From contig CANKZM010000016.1 of NCBI GenBank assembly GCA_947488305.1, forward strand, positions 1 through 40,549: a stretch of 40,549 nt of DNA, given 5' to 3'. Below the pieces are notes generated by a model, which made no database searches, had not been told where the DNA came from, and saw only the letters and a list, made by a program, of their open reading frames with translations. The stretch comes from an uncultured Roseobacter sp. (GTDB lineage Bacteria; Pseudomonadota; Alphaproteobacteria; Rhodobacterales; Rhodobacteraceae). Of this stretch, positions 24,665-33,544 are shown one piece after another. The translations under genes were made by a program, and so were the position numbers. Numbering within the stretch: position 1 is the first letter of the stretch; every line of letters starts with the position of its first letter.

Positions 24665-25531
24665 CTAAAGCTTCGACAAATATAGACCATATGCGTTTTT
24701 CTTGTAACGTTCCGCCTGCGCGGCCAGGTCCGCGCGGGTGATCCAGCCCTGCTGAAAGGCCACCTCTTCGGGGCTGCCGATCTGCTGGCCCTGCCGTTCC
24801 TCGATGGTGCGCACGAAATTGCCCGCATCCAGCAGCGAGGCATGGGTGCCGGTATCAAGCCAGGCATAGCCACGCCCCATACGCTGCACCTGCAGGGTGC
24901 CTTCCACCAGATACATCTCCAGCAGCGTGGTGATCTCCACCTCGCCGCGCGCCGAGGGCTCAACCCTGCGCGCTTTCTCAGGCGCCGTGCCATCGACAAA
25001 GTAAAGCCCGGTCACCGCATGGTTCGAAGGGGGCACCTCGGGTTTTTCGACGATGCCCCGGACGGTGCCATCAGCGTCGAAATCCACCACGCCGTAGCGC
25101 TGCGGATCCACCACCTGATAGCCAAAGACCGTGGCCCCGGTGGTCTGCGCATCCGCTGCCGCCATTAATTCCGGCAAGCCATGGCCAAAGAAGATATTAT
25201 CCCCCAAAATCAGGGCCGAGGGCGCCCCGTCAAGGAAATCCTCGGCCAGAATGAAGGCCTGCGCCAACCCGTCGGGGGAAGGCTGCACGATCCAGGTGAT
25301 CTTGATCCCAAACTGCGCCCCATCCCCCAGCATGCGCTGGAACTGACCTTGGTCTTCGGGTGTGGTGATCATCGCGACCTCGCGAATGCCCGCCAGCATC
25401 AGCACCGAGAGCGGGTAATAGATCATCGGCTTGTCGTAGATCGGCAGCAGCTGCTTGGAGACCCCCAAGGTGATTGGATAGAGCCGGGTGCCCGAACCGC
25501 CTGCGAGGATGATACCTTTGCGCGTCTTCAT
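24665..25531 (-). CDS. rmlA: Glucose-1-phosphate thymidylyltransferase
   Basis: A 288-residue cytoplasmic enzyme catalysing dTTP plus glucose-1-phosphate to dTDP-glucose, the first step of dTDP-L-rhamnose synthesis. The nucleotide-binding start IILAGGSGTRLYPITLGVSK lies at residues 7-26, with QPSPDGLAQAF, LILGDNIFFGHGL and IVEKPEVPPSN in the expected order and WLDTGTH near the end. The length is normal for the family. Its ATG overlaps the rmlD stop as ATGA (25528-25531), so the two are translationally coupled. The other three rml genes lie just upstream on the same strand, so the whole dTDP-rhamnose pathway is present. Confidence 0.96.
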   Translation of the reverse strand: MKTRKGIILAGGSGTRLYPITLGVSKQLLPIYDKPMIYYPLSVLMLAGIREVAMITTPEDQGQFQRMLGDGAQFGIKITWIVQPSPDGLAQAFILAEDFLDGAPSALILGDNIFFGHGLPELMAAADAQTTGATVFGYQVVDPQRYGVVDFDADGTVRGIVEKPEVPPSNHAVTGLYFVDGTAPEKARRVEPSARGEVEITTLLEMYLVEGTLQVQRMGRGYAWLDTGTHASLLDAGNFVRTIEERQGQQIGSPEEVAFQQGWITRADLAAQAERYKKNAYGLYLSKL

Positions 25532-26370
25532 GTCAGCCTCTCTACGATTCTCTGTGTGGCCGCCCGCCAGTCAGGACGATTAATACCGAAATTTGCCATC
25601 AATGAGGAACAATCGAGCCGGGAATTCAGCGGGCGCTCAGCCGGGGTCGGATAGGCGCTGGTGGGGATGTCCTCGACAGTGATGTCCCGCCCGGCGGCGG
25701 CAAAGATTTCGCGGGCGAAATCCGCCCAGGAGACCTCTGGCGCACCGGAAAAATGATAGATCCCAGCCTTGCCAGGTTCTGATATCAGGGCTCGGGCAAT
25801 CTCGACACAGGCCTGCGCAATATCCGCGGCCGGGGTTGGTCCACCGATCTGATCCGCAACAACGCGCAGGGTGTCGCGGGTCTCGGAAAGGCGCAGCATG
25901 GTTTTCAGGAAATTATTGCCATGGGCCGAAAACACCCAGGAGGTGCGCAGGATCGCATGAGCGCCGCCTGCTGCGGCCACACCTCGTTCGCCACCCAGTT
26001 TGCTGGCCCCGTAAACCCCCAACGGGCCGGTGGAGGCCTGCGGCTGCCATGGGGCGGTGCCACTGCCGTCAAAGACGTAATCGGTGGAGATCTGTACGAA
26101 AGGAATGCCCTTGGCGGCAGCGGCGGCCGCCATTGCCGTCGGGGCCATGGCGTTGACGATCATCGCCGTGTCGCGGTCCTCTTCGGCCTTGTCCACGCCT
26201 GTGTAGGCGGCGGCATTGATCACGGCAGTGGCGTCACTGGCGGCAATCACCGCCTCGCAAGCCCCCGGATCGGTAAGGTCAGCCTCTTCACGGCCCAGAC
26301 AGGTCACACCCTCAAAACGCGCAAGTTCCGTGGCCACCTGACCGGTTTTGCCAAAGACGAGGAAGGTCAT
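25528..26370 (-). CDS. rmlD: dTDP-4-dehydrorhamnose reductase
   Basis: A 280-residue cytoplasmic SDR-family reductase, the last step to dTDP-L-rhamnose. It has the N-terminal motif GKTGQVA (residues 7-13), the NAAAYTGVDKAEED block, STDYVFDGSG and the catalytic YGASK. The C-terminus has RPLNSRLDCSSL, typical of RmlD. The start ATG at 26370 has GGGATAGACC upstream. It follows rmlB after 127 bp holding a large hairpin, and overlaps rmlA by 4 nt downstream. Length is slightly short of some homologues (about 290-300), within range. Confidence 0.95.
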   Translation of the reverse strand: MTFLVFGKTGQVATELARFEGVTCLGREEADLTDPGACEAVIAASDATAVINAAAYTGVDKAEEDRDTAMIVNAMAPTAMAAAAAAKGIPFVQISTDYVFDGSGTAPWQPQASTGPLGVYGASKLGGERGVAAAGGAHAILRTSWVFSAHGNNFLKTMLRLSETRDTLRVVADQIGGPTPAADIAQACVEIARALISEPGKAGIYHFSGAPEVSWADFAREIFAAAGRDITVEDIPTSAYPTPAERPLNSRLDCSSLMANFGINRPDWRAATQRIVERLT

Positions 26371-26392
26371 GGTCTATCCCAGTCACAACGGA

Positions 26393-26458
26393 GGTCAGCC
26401 CCCGACCGCGGGCGTCGGGCTGAAAGCCCCCGCCTGGGGGGGCGGTCGGGGGCTGACC
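26393..26458. repeat. Large inverted repeat with inner hairpin between rmlB and rmlD
   Basis: GGTCAGCCCCCGACCG (26393-26408) is matched perfectly by CGGTCGGGGGCTGACC (26443-26458); one more pair (26409/26442) extends the stem to 17 bp. The 32-base interior contains a second hairpin, GGGCT-GAA-AGCCC (26417-26429). The outer left arm can also pair with GTCGGGCT at 26414-26421, an alternative fold. It has REP/BIME-like architecture and stands alone in this window. It could be a processing or attenuation site within the rml transcript. Confidence 0.7.
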
Positions 26459-26497
26459 GGGACGCTACGCGCCCCGATTGTTTCCCCACATCGCTCC

Positions 26498-27538
26498 TCA
26501 CGCCTTTACTCCAAGCCGCGCGCCCACGCCCTCGCGGGTCTGCAAAGCGCGCCACCAGTCCTGGTTATCAAGATACCACTGCACGGTGCGTTCCAGCCCT
26601 TCCTCCAGCGTAACCGAAGGCCGCCAGCCCAACTCCTCACGCATCCGGGTCGGGTCAATCGCGTAACGCAGATCATGGCCCGGACGGTCGGTCACAAAGC
26701 TGATCTGATCTTCATAGGGACTGTTTTTGGGGCGTTTTTCCTCAAGGATGCGGCAGATCATCCGCACCAGATCGATGTTTTGCACCTCGTTCTCGCCGCC
26801 GATGTTATAACTGCGCCCCAGCGTGCCTTTCTCCAGCACCGTGAGCAACGCATCCGCATGATCTTCCACGTAAAGCCAGTCGCGCACGTTCTCGCCCTTG
26901 CCGTAGACCGGGATCTCCTTGCCTGCCAGCGCATTCAGGATCACCACCGGGATCAGCTTTTCAGGGAAGTGATAGGGCCCGTAGTTGTTCGAGCAATTGG
27001 TCAGCACCACCGGCAGGCCATAGGTCTCGCCCCAGGCACGCACCAGATGATCGCTCGCCGCCTTGGACGCCGAATAGGGCGAACGCGGGTCATAGGCCGT
27101 GGTTTCGGTGAACTGGCCTTCCGTACCAAGGGAGCCAAAGACCTCATCGGTGGAGATATGGTGAAAGCGGAAACGCTCCGGCTTGCCCTGCCCCACCCAA
27201 TAGCTGCGGGCCGCCTCCAGCATCTGGTAGGTGCCGGTGATATTGGTCTCGATGAAATCGCCCGGCCCATCGATGGAGCGGTCCACGTGACTTTCGGCGG
27301 CCAGATGCATCACCGCGTCCGGCTTATGGGCGGCAAAGATCCGGTCCAAAGCTGCACGGTCGCGGATATCGGCCTGCTCAAAGGCGTAGTTCGGGTGATC
27401 GGCCACAGAGGCCACATTCGCAAGACAGGCGGCATAGGTCAGCGCGTCGAGGTTCACGACCGCATGCCCCCGCGCAATGGCCAGTCGCACCACCGCAGAG
27501 CCGATGAAGCCCGCGCCCCCTGTCACCAGAAGCTTCAT
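26498..27538 (-). CDS. rmlB: dTDP-glucose 4,6-dehydratase
   Basis: A 346-residue cytoplasmic NAD-dependent SDR enzyme converting dTDP-glucose to dTDP-4-keto-6-deoxyglucose. It has the Rossmann motif [10 protein letters not shown] (residues 7-16), the catalytic [10 protein letters not shown] loop (Thr-Asp-Glu), [15 protein letters not shown] with the Tyr-Lys pair, and the tail [20 protein letters not shown]. The start ATG overlaps the rmlC stop (27535-27538, ATGA). Length and motifs are standard. The product could also supply other 6-deoxysugars, but rmlC and rmlD next door point to rhamnose. Confidence 0.96.
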   Translation of the reverse strand: MKLLVTGGAGFIGSAVVRLAIARGHAVVNLDALTYAACLANVASVADHPNYAFEQADIRDRAALDRIFAAHKPDAVMHLAAESHVDRSIDGPGDFIETNITGTYQMLEAARSYWVGQGKPERFRFHHISTDEVFGSLGTEGQFTETTAYDPRSPYSASKAASDHLVRAWGETYGLPVVLTNCSNNYGPYHFPEKLIPVVILNALAGKEIPVYGKGENVRDWLYVEDHADALLTVLEKGTLGRSYNIGGENEVQNIDLVRMICRILEEKRPKNSPYEDQISFVTDRPGHDLRYAIDPTRMREELGWRPSVTLEEGLERTVQWYLDNQDWWRALQTREGVGARLGVKA

Positions 27539-28098
27539 GCGGCATCCTCCCAGACAAAGGGGCTGTCAAAATCGGCAAAGGCCGGTGCTTCGGCATCCTT
27601 CTGAGACAAAACAGGCTCTAATCCGCCCATATTCCAGTCTATCCCAAGACTGTCGAAACGCACGGCCCCATCACACTCCGGCGCATAATAGTCGGAACAT
27701 TTGTAAATGATTTCGGTATCAGGCTGCAGGGTCACAAACCCGTGCAGGAAACCTGCCGGTACCAGCATCTGCCGTCCGTTCTCGAAGCTCAGCTCATGGC
27801 CCACCCAGGCCCCGTAGGTTGGCGAGCCGCGGCGGATGTCCACCGCCACATCGAAAAGCGCGCCACGCCCGCAGCGCACCAGCTTGTCCTGCGCATGGGG
27901 GGGCGCCTGAAAATGCAGACCACGCACGGTACCAACCTGTGAAGACAGAGAATGATTGTCCTGCACCCAGGGAAAATCGAGCCCGGCCTGAGCCATGGCC
28001 CGCTGGCTCCAGCTTTCGCTGAAGAACCCGCGCGCATCACCAAACCGTTTCGGGGTCAGCAGCAGAACGCCGTCCAGCTTTGTCTTCTCAACCTGCAT
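27535..28098 (-). CDS. rmlC: dTDP-4-dehydrorhamnose 3,5-epimerase
   Basis: A 187-residue cytoplasmic cupin epimerase of the dTDP-rhamnose pathway. The start at 28098 ([10 protein letters not shown]) gives the normal family length; the 23 extra residues to 28167 look non-coding. Motifs: [28 protein letters not shown] (active-site His in RGLHFQ), [22 protein letters not shown] and the substrate loop [12 protein letters not shown]. It is coupled to rmlB by a 4-nt overlap. The sat-cysC gene ends 74 bp upstream on the same strand, so all may be co-transcribed. Confidence 0.95.
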   Translation of the reverse strand: MQVEKTKLDGVLLLTPKRFGDARGFFSESWSQRAMAQAGLDFPWVQDNHSLSSQVGTVRGLHFQAPPHAQDKLVRCGRGALFDVAVDIRRGSPTYGAWVGHELSFENGRQMLVPAGFLHGFVTLQPDTEIIYKCSDYYAPECDGAVRFDSLGIDWNMGGLEPVLSQKDAEAPAFADFDSPFVWEDAA

Positions 28099-28172
28099 CG
28101 CACCTGCCTTTTCGAAATCAGCGCCCCCCGAATACATGTTCCATACACGCCGGGACCAGTGTTGCAAATTGC

Positions 28173-29894
28173 TCAGAAGCTGCTGGGTGAAATCAGCCCC
28201 ATGCTCTCCAGCTTCAACAACACCTGATGGGCGCAGTTGTCGACTTCGACGTTTTCGGTCTCAACGCGGAGTTCGGGGGTTTCAGGCACATCGTAAGGGT
28301 CTGAAATTCCTGTGAATTCCTTGATTTTTCCTTCACGCGCCAGCTTGTAGAGCCCCTTGCGGTCGCGTTTTTCGCATTCCTCGATGGAGGTGGCCACATG
28401 CACCTCGACAAAGGCGCCAAAGGCCTCGATATCCTCGCGGACCGCGCGTCGGGTGGTGGCATAGGGTGCGATGGGGGCGCAAATCGCAATGCCGCCGTTC
28501 TTGGTGATCTCCGATGCCACATAGCCGATGCGGCGAATGTTGAGATCGCGGTGCTCTTTGGAGAACCCCAACTCGCTTGAGAGGTTTTTCCGCACGATAT
28601 CGCCATCCAGAAGCGTGACCGGGCGACCGCCCATTTCCATCAGCTTGACCATCAGCGCATTGGCGATGGTGGATTTGCCCGAGCCGGAGAACCCGGTGAA
28701 GAAGACGGTGAAGCCCTGCTGGTTGCGCGGCGGGCGTGTGCGGCGCAGCTCTGTCACCACTTCGGGGAAAGAGAACCATTCAGGGATTTCCAGACCCTCC
28801 TGCAGCCGGCGGCGCAGTTCCGTGCCAGAGATGTTCAGGATGGTGACGTCATCCTTGTCCTTGATCTCGTCCATCGGCTCGTATTGGGCGCGTTCCTGCA
28901 CCCAGACCATATGTTTGAAATCGACCATCTCGATGCCGATCTCTTCCTGATGTTCGCGGAAGAGGTCCTGCGCATCGTAAGGGCCATAAAAATCTTCACC
29001 GGCGGAGTTCTTGCCGGGGCCTGCGTGATCGCGGCCCACGATGAAATGGGTACAGCCGTGGTTTTTGCGAATGAGCCCGTGCCAGACCGCCTCACGTGGG
29101 CCAGCCATGCGCATCGCAAGGTTCAGCAGCGACATGGTGGTGGTGGCGGCAGGGTATTTGTCCAGCACCGCCTCATAGCAGCGCACGCGGGTGAAGTGAT
29201 CCACATCGCCGGGTTTGGTCATGCCGACAACCGGATGGATGAGCAGGTTGGCCTGCGCCTCGCGGGCCGCCCGGAAGGTCAGCTCCTGATGCGCGCGGTG
29301 CAGCGGGTTGCGGGTCTGGAAGGCCACCACCTTGCGCCAGCCCAGCTTGCGGAAATAGGCGCGCAATTCATTGGGCGTGTCGCGGCGCGCCTTGAAATCG
29401 TAATGCACCGGCTGCTGGATGCCCGTGACCGGGCCACCCAGATAAATCGGGCCTGCCTGGTTGTGCAGGTAATTGACTGCTGGGTGGGCGTCATCATCGG
29501 CGCCGAATACCTTTTCCGCCTCACGCGCCTTGTCGGGCGCCCAGCGGTCGGTCACGGTCATGGTGGCAAGGATCACCCCTTCCTGATCGCGCAGGGCGAT
29601 GTCCTGACCGATCTCCAGCCCCTCGGCGAACCCTTCCGACACATCCAGCGTGACCGGCATCGGCCAGAGCGATCCATCGCTAAGCCGCATGGTCTCGACC
29701 ACACCGTTGTAATCTGCCTCGCTCAGAAACCCCTTGAGCGGGTTGAACCCACCGTTCATCAGCAGTTCCAGATCGCAGATCTGGCGGGGTGTGAGATCCC
29801 AGCTTTTCAGATCGCCGGCCTCGGCCTTCAGCTTCTGGGCGGAATCATAGGAGACATAAAGTTCGGGGATCGGGGCAAGGTTGGGCGTACTCAT
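28173..29894 (-). CDS. sat-cysC: Bifunctional sulfate adenylyltransferase / adenylylsulfate kinase
   Basis: A 573-residue cytoplasmic fusion enzyme that makes APS from sulfate and ATP, then PAPS. The first ~390 residues are the ATP-sulfurylase domain with FQTRNPLHRAHQE and VGRDHAGPGKNS; the rest is APS kinase with Walker A GFSGSGKST (residues 401-409) and the DGDIVRKNLSSELGFS loop. The start ATG at 29894 is preferred to a GTG at 29906. In Roseobacters this fusion is also used for general sulfate assimilation, so it may be housekeeping. Here it lies 74 bp upstream of rmlC on the same strand and in a window with a PAPS-type sulfotransferase, so PAPS supply for glycan sulfation is plausible. A hairpin lies in its leader. 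Confidence 0.94.
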   Translation of the reverse strand: MSTPNLAPIPELYVSYDSAQKLKAEAGDLKSWDLTPRQICDLELLMNGGFNPLKGFLSEADYNGVVETMRLSDGSLWPMPVTLDVSEGFAEGLEIGQDIALRDQEGVILATMTVTDRWAPDKAREAEKVFGADDDAHPAVNYLHNQAGPIYLGGPVTGIQQPVHYDFKARRDTPNELRAYFRKLGWRKVVAFQTRNPLHRAHQELTFRAAREAQANLLIHPVVGMTKPGDVDHFTRVRCYEAVLDKYPAATTTMSLLNLAMRMAGPREAVWHGLIRKNHGCTHFIVGRDHAGPGKNSAGEDFYGPYDAQDLFREHQEEIGIEMVDFKHMVWVQERAQYEPMDEIKDKDDVTILNISGTELRRRLQEGLEIPEWFSFPEVVTELRRTRPPRNQQGFTVFFTGFSGSGKSTIANALMVKLMEMGGRPVTLLDGDIVRKNLSSELGFSKEHRDLNIRRIGYVASEITKNGGIAICAPIAPYATTRRAVREDIEAFGAFVEVHVATSIEECEKRDRKGLYKLAREGKIKEFTGISDPYDVPETPELRVETENVEVDNCAHQVLLKLESMGLISPSSF

Positions 29895-29922
29895 GTAAAA
29901 TCTCACGTCTATAAACTATGGT

Positions 29923-29942
29923 GCCCTTTCGGGGGAAAGGGC
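29923..29942. repeat. Hairpin upstream of sat-cysC
   Basis: GCCCTTTC (29923-29930) and GAAAGGGC (29935-29942) form a perfect 8-bp stem with loop GGGG, 28 bases upstream of the sat-cysC ATG. On the leftward mRNA it would sit in the leader if transcription starts further right; otherwise it is an operator dyad. It matches no riboswitch I know. Confidence 0.45.
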
Positions 29943-30121
29943 TTGGGTCCTTTAAAGCCTCCCCTGCCGTCAATTCAAGCGTCTTTGCGCGAGGGGTGCA
30001 TTGCACCAGACGCAAACCTTGTGCAGGCAGGAGGGCGCGGCCTTTTTATTCAGTTGGAATATCTGCCGAATTTGCGTATCTGTTTGCCCGGCTTCAGTAA
30101 CAGGCATTTTGCCTGCAGGGC

Positions 30122-31693
30122 ATGATTTCTATGGGTATAAAAAACACGCGTGAACAATCCGTTTCTGCAACCAGCATTGTTCTTGCTTCTGCCCTTGGGA
30201 TTTTTGCCCTGGCACTGCTCGGGGTAAGCCTTGGCTGGGAATACACGCGGGACACACCGCTGCTGAACTACGTGGGTTTCGTGATCTGGGACCACGGGTT
30301 TGCCCCTTATAGAGACATATTCGAGACCTCGATGCCCGGCACGCTGGCCTTTCACAGCCTTGTGGCCGGGACCGGGCTGGCCTCGAATACCGGGTTCATG
30401 CTGTTGGCGGCTGTCATTGTGCTGGGCTTTTCCCTGCTGGGGGCGCTGATGATCCTGCCCCTGGGCCGGGCGGGGGCGCTGGTCGCCTGTCCGCTGCTGG
30501 TCTGCGCCATCTTGCTGCAGGGGCCGGGCTGGATTCTCAAGATCGACATGGTTGCCCTGTTGCCGATCTCCGCCGCCTTTACGCTGGCGATCTGGCGGCG
30601 GCCACGCTCCATTGCGACCCGTCAGGTGCTGATTGGCGCGCTCTTTGGCGTGGCCGGCACGATGAAGCCGCACCTGATGCTGGGGGCGCCTGTCGCCGTG
30701 CTGCTGGCCTATCTGCTGGAACATTGGTCGGGACGGTGGCGGGATTTGCCGATCGGCCTGATGATGAAAGAGATTGCCCTGTCGCTGGCCGGCTTTGCCG
30801 TGCCGATGCTGTTGGTGGTCTTCTGGCTGGTCAGCAGCGGCGCTTGGCCAAGCTTTGTCTTTGTGCTGACCGAATACCTGCCGCTGCATCTGGAAAAGAC
30901 CGACTGGCAGGAATTTGTCACCCCGGCGGAGAAACAGCGCATCTCGCGGGGCGCCGCCCTGCGGTTCGGAGGCTATTACCCGCTGGCCATTGCCGCGGCG
31001 CTGGCCGCCGCACTGGGGGTTTTCTGGCGCCACAGGCTCGGGCTGCGGGAGCGCGCCATCCTGATCGCGCTCTGCCTGCTGACGGTCTTTTACGGGCTCT
31101 CACCCTGGGTGGGCGGGCAGTTCTATGTCTATTACTATTTCCCCTTCTTCTTCTTCAGCCTGCTGCTGATCGCGGCGGGGATTACGCTGATTGACGCGGG
31201 TCCTCTGCCAAAACCTCTGAAAACCGTCTCTATTCTGGGGGTGGGCGGCTTTCTGGTCGTCTTTGGCAGCCAGTTCTACGAGGATCGCCTGTTTCGCCAG
31301 ACCCACAGCGATCAGGTCGTCCGCATGCAGGAGGCGCTGACCACATGGGTACCCGACGGCGGGCGGGTCCAGCCCATCGACTGGACCTCGGGCGTGGTGC
31401 ACGCGATGCTGCGCGAAGAAATCCTGCCTGCAACCGCCTATCTTTATGACTATCATTTTCACCATCACGTCGGCGGCGCGATCAACACCGGGTTGCGCGA
31501 CAGTTTCATCGCCACGCTGGAAGCCGATCCCCCCGAAGTCATCCTGCAGGCGCTGGAATTTCCCAGGGTCACAGGGCTGAACACCTCGGAAACCTTTCCT
31601 GCGCGCGATGCCTTTGTGGCAGAGCAGTACCGGCAGGTCGCACAGGAGGACGGCTTTATCGTCTATCTGCGGAACGATCTGGCAGGGCCCTGA
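30122..31693 (+). CDS. GT-C-type membrane glycosyltransferase, unknown substrate
   Basis: A 523-residue protein with about eleven membrane helices. The first periplasmic loop has RDTPLLNYVGFVIWDHGFAPYRDIFETSMPGT, a pattern (acidic residue, then G-x-PYRD and a P-G end) common to GT-C enzymes using polyprenyl-phosphate sugars. After the last helix (about residue 365) a ~150-residue periplasmic domain follows, as in ArnT-like enzymes. The ATG at 30122 begins after a 227-bp gap shared with the divergent sat-cysC. It may add a side sugar outside the inner membrane or act in polymerisation; the substrate is unknown. Confidence 0.65.
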   Translation: MISMGIKNTREQSVSATSIVLASALGIFALALLGVSLGWEYTRDTPLLNYVGFVIWDHGFAPYRDIFETSMPGTLAFHSLVAGTGLASNTGFMLLAAVIVLGFSLLGALMILPLGRAGALVACPLLVCAILLQGPGWILKIDMVALLPISAAFTLAIWRRPRSIATRQVLIGALFGVAGTMKPHLMLGAPVAVLLAYLLEHWSGRWRDLPIGLMMKEIALSLAGFAVPMLLVVFWLVSSGAWPSFVFVLTEYLPLHLEKTDWQEFVTPAEKQRISRGAALRFGGYYPLAIAAALAAALGVFWRHRLGLRERAILIALCLLTVFYGLSPWVGGQFYVYYYFPFFFFSLLLIAAGITLIDAGPLPKPLKTVSILGVGGFLVVFGSQFYEDRLFRQTHSDQVVRMQEALTTWVPDGGRVQPIDWTSGVVHAMLREEILPATAYLYDYHFHHHVGGAINTGLRDSFIATLEADPPEVILQALEFPRVTGLNTSETFPARDAFVAEQYRQVAQEDGFIVYLRNDLAGP

Positions 31694-32259
31694 GCACAGG
31701 TCCACCGGGGGCGACACCAGAAAAACAATGAACATTCACATTCCGGACGCAGTACGCCCTTAATATCGCATCGGTCTGGCGATCTTTGGCACATCCGCAC
31801 CAAAAGACAGCCCGCCCATTGCAACATGCGAACCAGGGCAGGCGCATAAAGGAACAGAGGGCTATGTTGAAACTGTATCAGCCTTACTTTACGACAATCT
31901 GCGGCGGACTGCCCGGAATGATGTTTTCTCAGCAGCCCGAAACGTGACAAAAGGTGATTGACCAAATGCTGGCAAAGGCGGTTGTGCCCCACCCGACAGG
32001 CTTCGAAACAAGCGCCGGTCAAAGTACAATTGCAGACTGTGGTTCAGGTCAAAGACATGTTTATTAATCTTTTTATTTGTTATCTTGAGCGAAAGGCCCG
32101 GAAAGCGAACGCATTTTTCGCAAAAGGGATACACCAGCCCTGTTCTGTGCTACGGCAGCAGAACCGGGAGGTATTGCCAAAACCCGCTACGGCAGCGGAT
32201 ATTCGCCACTGGCCCTTGCTCAAGCGTATCCGGGTCCCCATAGGATATAAGTTCCTGCC
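31694..32259. other. Long non-coding gap, nothing identified
   Basis: These 566 bp lie between the GT-C and GT4 genes, both rightward. Short ATG ORFs (for example 31864-31947, 28 codons) lack ribosome sites and family features. There is an A+T-rich patch at 32058-32090. No terminator with a clear stem and T-run, no RNA gene and no repeat was found. Decayed coding sequence or an undetected promoter or small RNA cannot be excluded. Confidence 0.4.
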
Positions 32260-33534
32260 ATGAAAACATCCACTGGGCCTGCCGAACTGCCTGCCGTACT
32301 GATCGTGGCAGCCAATGTCTCCTCGAAGTTCGGGGGCGAGGCCTTTTTGCCATTGAAATATTTTCAGCTGATGCGCGCGCGCGGCTATCCGGTCAAACTC
32401 ATCACCCATGCCCGGAACCGTGCGGATCTCACGGAAACGCTGGCCCCCTGGATTGATGATATCTTCTTCATCGAGGATACGATCTGGCATCGCCTTGTCT
32501 GGGGCACGGGCCGGATATTCCCCGGCCGGGTGGCTGAGAACCTGACGCGCATCCTGCTCGACAAGATCGACGATATCTATCAGGCCAAACCCATCCGGGA
32601 CCTGATTGACGCAGGCCAGGTGGATCTGATCCATCAGCCCATTCCTGTCTCTCCCCTGTCGCCGTCCAGCCTGCATAAATTCGGCAAGCCGCTGGTGATC
32701 GGCCCGATGAACGGGAACATGAATTACCCCAAGGGCTATGGCGACTATGAGCGGACGGTCGAACGCATCATGGTCGACCTGACACGCAAGCTGGCCCCGC
32801 TGGCCAATCGCCTCTCGCCCGGCAAACACCATGCCAAGGTGTTGCTGGTCGCCAATGAGCGCACCCGGGAGGCGCTGGACTTCATTGACCAGCCTAACAT
32901 CGTCCAATTGGTCGAGAACGGTGTCGACCTGCAGCTTTTTGAAAGCCGGCCCAAAACCGGCACACCGACCCAGGGGCAGCTACGCCTTGTCTACATGGGA
33001 CGCATGCCGCGTCTGAAGGCATTGGATATTTCCCTCAAAGCTGTCGCCCGCGCCCGGGCGGAAGGAGCCGATATCCAGTTCGACATTCTGGGCGACGGCA
33101 CCGAACGCAAGGCCCTGGAGGCCCTGACCGAAGAGCTTGGCCTGAGCCCCCATGTCCGTTTTCACGGGTTCCTGCCGCAAGAGCGCTGCGCAGAGATCCT
33201 GCAGGCCAGCGATGCGCTGATCCTGAATTCCCTGCGCGAATGCGGCGGAGCCGTTGTTCTGGAAGCCATGAGCATCGGCCTGCCCGTGATCGCGGCAAAC
33301 TGGGGCGGGCCTGCGGATTACGTCGACCCCAGTTGCGGCATTCTGGTGGATCCTGTGCCGCGCAAGACATTTGCAGAGCGGCTCGCCGATGCCATGGTGC
33401 TGCTGGCGCAGGATGTGGCGCTGCGCGACCGCATGGGTCAGGCCGGCGCGGAGAAAATCCGCACAGAGTTCGACTGGGAGAAAAAGGTCGACACCATGCT
33501 CGACATCTATGCCGAAGCCGCCCGCACCCCCTGA
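32260..33534 (+). CDS. GT4-family glycosyltransferase
   Basis: A 424-residue cytoplasmic GT-B enzyme of the GT4 type. The N-terminal half starts AVLIVAANVSSKFGGEAFLPLKYF, with the glycine-containing acceptor loop. The C-terminal half has LRLVYMGRMPRLKALDISLKA, FDILGDGTERKALEAL and the E-x7-E-type motif ECGGAVVLEAMSIGLPVIAANWGGPADYV, where the donor nucleotide-sugar binds. Retaining transfer from an NDP-sugar to a lipid-linked intermediate is predicted. The start ATG at 32260 has AGGA about 13 bases upstream, a weak ribosome site. It converges with the GT25 gene across 10 bp. Sugar specificity cannot be read from the sequence. Confidence 0.9.
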   Translation: MKTSTGPAELPAVLIVAANVSSKFGGEAFLPLKYFQLMRARGYPVKLITHARNRADLTETLAPWIDDIFFIEDTIWHRLVWGTGRIFPGRVAENLTRILLDKIDDIYQAKPIRDLIDAGQVDLIHQPIPVSPLSPSSLHKFGKPLVIGPMNGNMNYPKGYGDYERTVERIMVDLTRKLAPLANRLSPGKHHAKVLLVANERTREALDFIDQPNIVQLVENGVDLQLFESRPKTGTPTQGQLRLVYMGRMPRLKALDISLKAVARARAEGADIQFDILGDGTERKALEALTEELGLSPHVRFHGFLPQERCAEILQASDALILNSLRECGGAVVLEAMSIGLPVIAANWGGPADYVDPSCGILVDPVPRKTFAERLADAMVLLAQDVALRDRMGQAGAEKIRTEFDWEKKVDTMLDIYAEAARTP

Positions 33535-33544
33535 ACCGCCGCGC

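Noticed and set aside
26348..27604. 418-codon open frame on the plus strand across rmlB
   Set aside because: Antisense to rmlB, which has unmistakable motifs.
28884..30125. 413-codon open frame on the plus strand across sat-cysC
   Set aside because: Antisense to the ATP-sulfurylase domain; no homology features.
31663..32022. 119-codon minus-strand frame in the long gap
   Set aside because: Partly antisense to the end of the GT-C gene, no ribosome site and no recognisable features.
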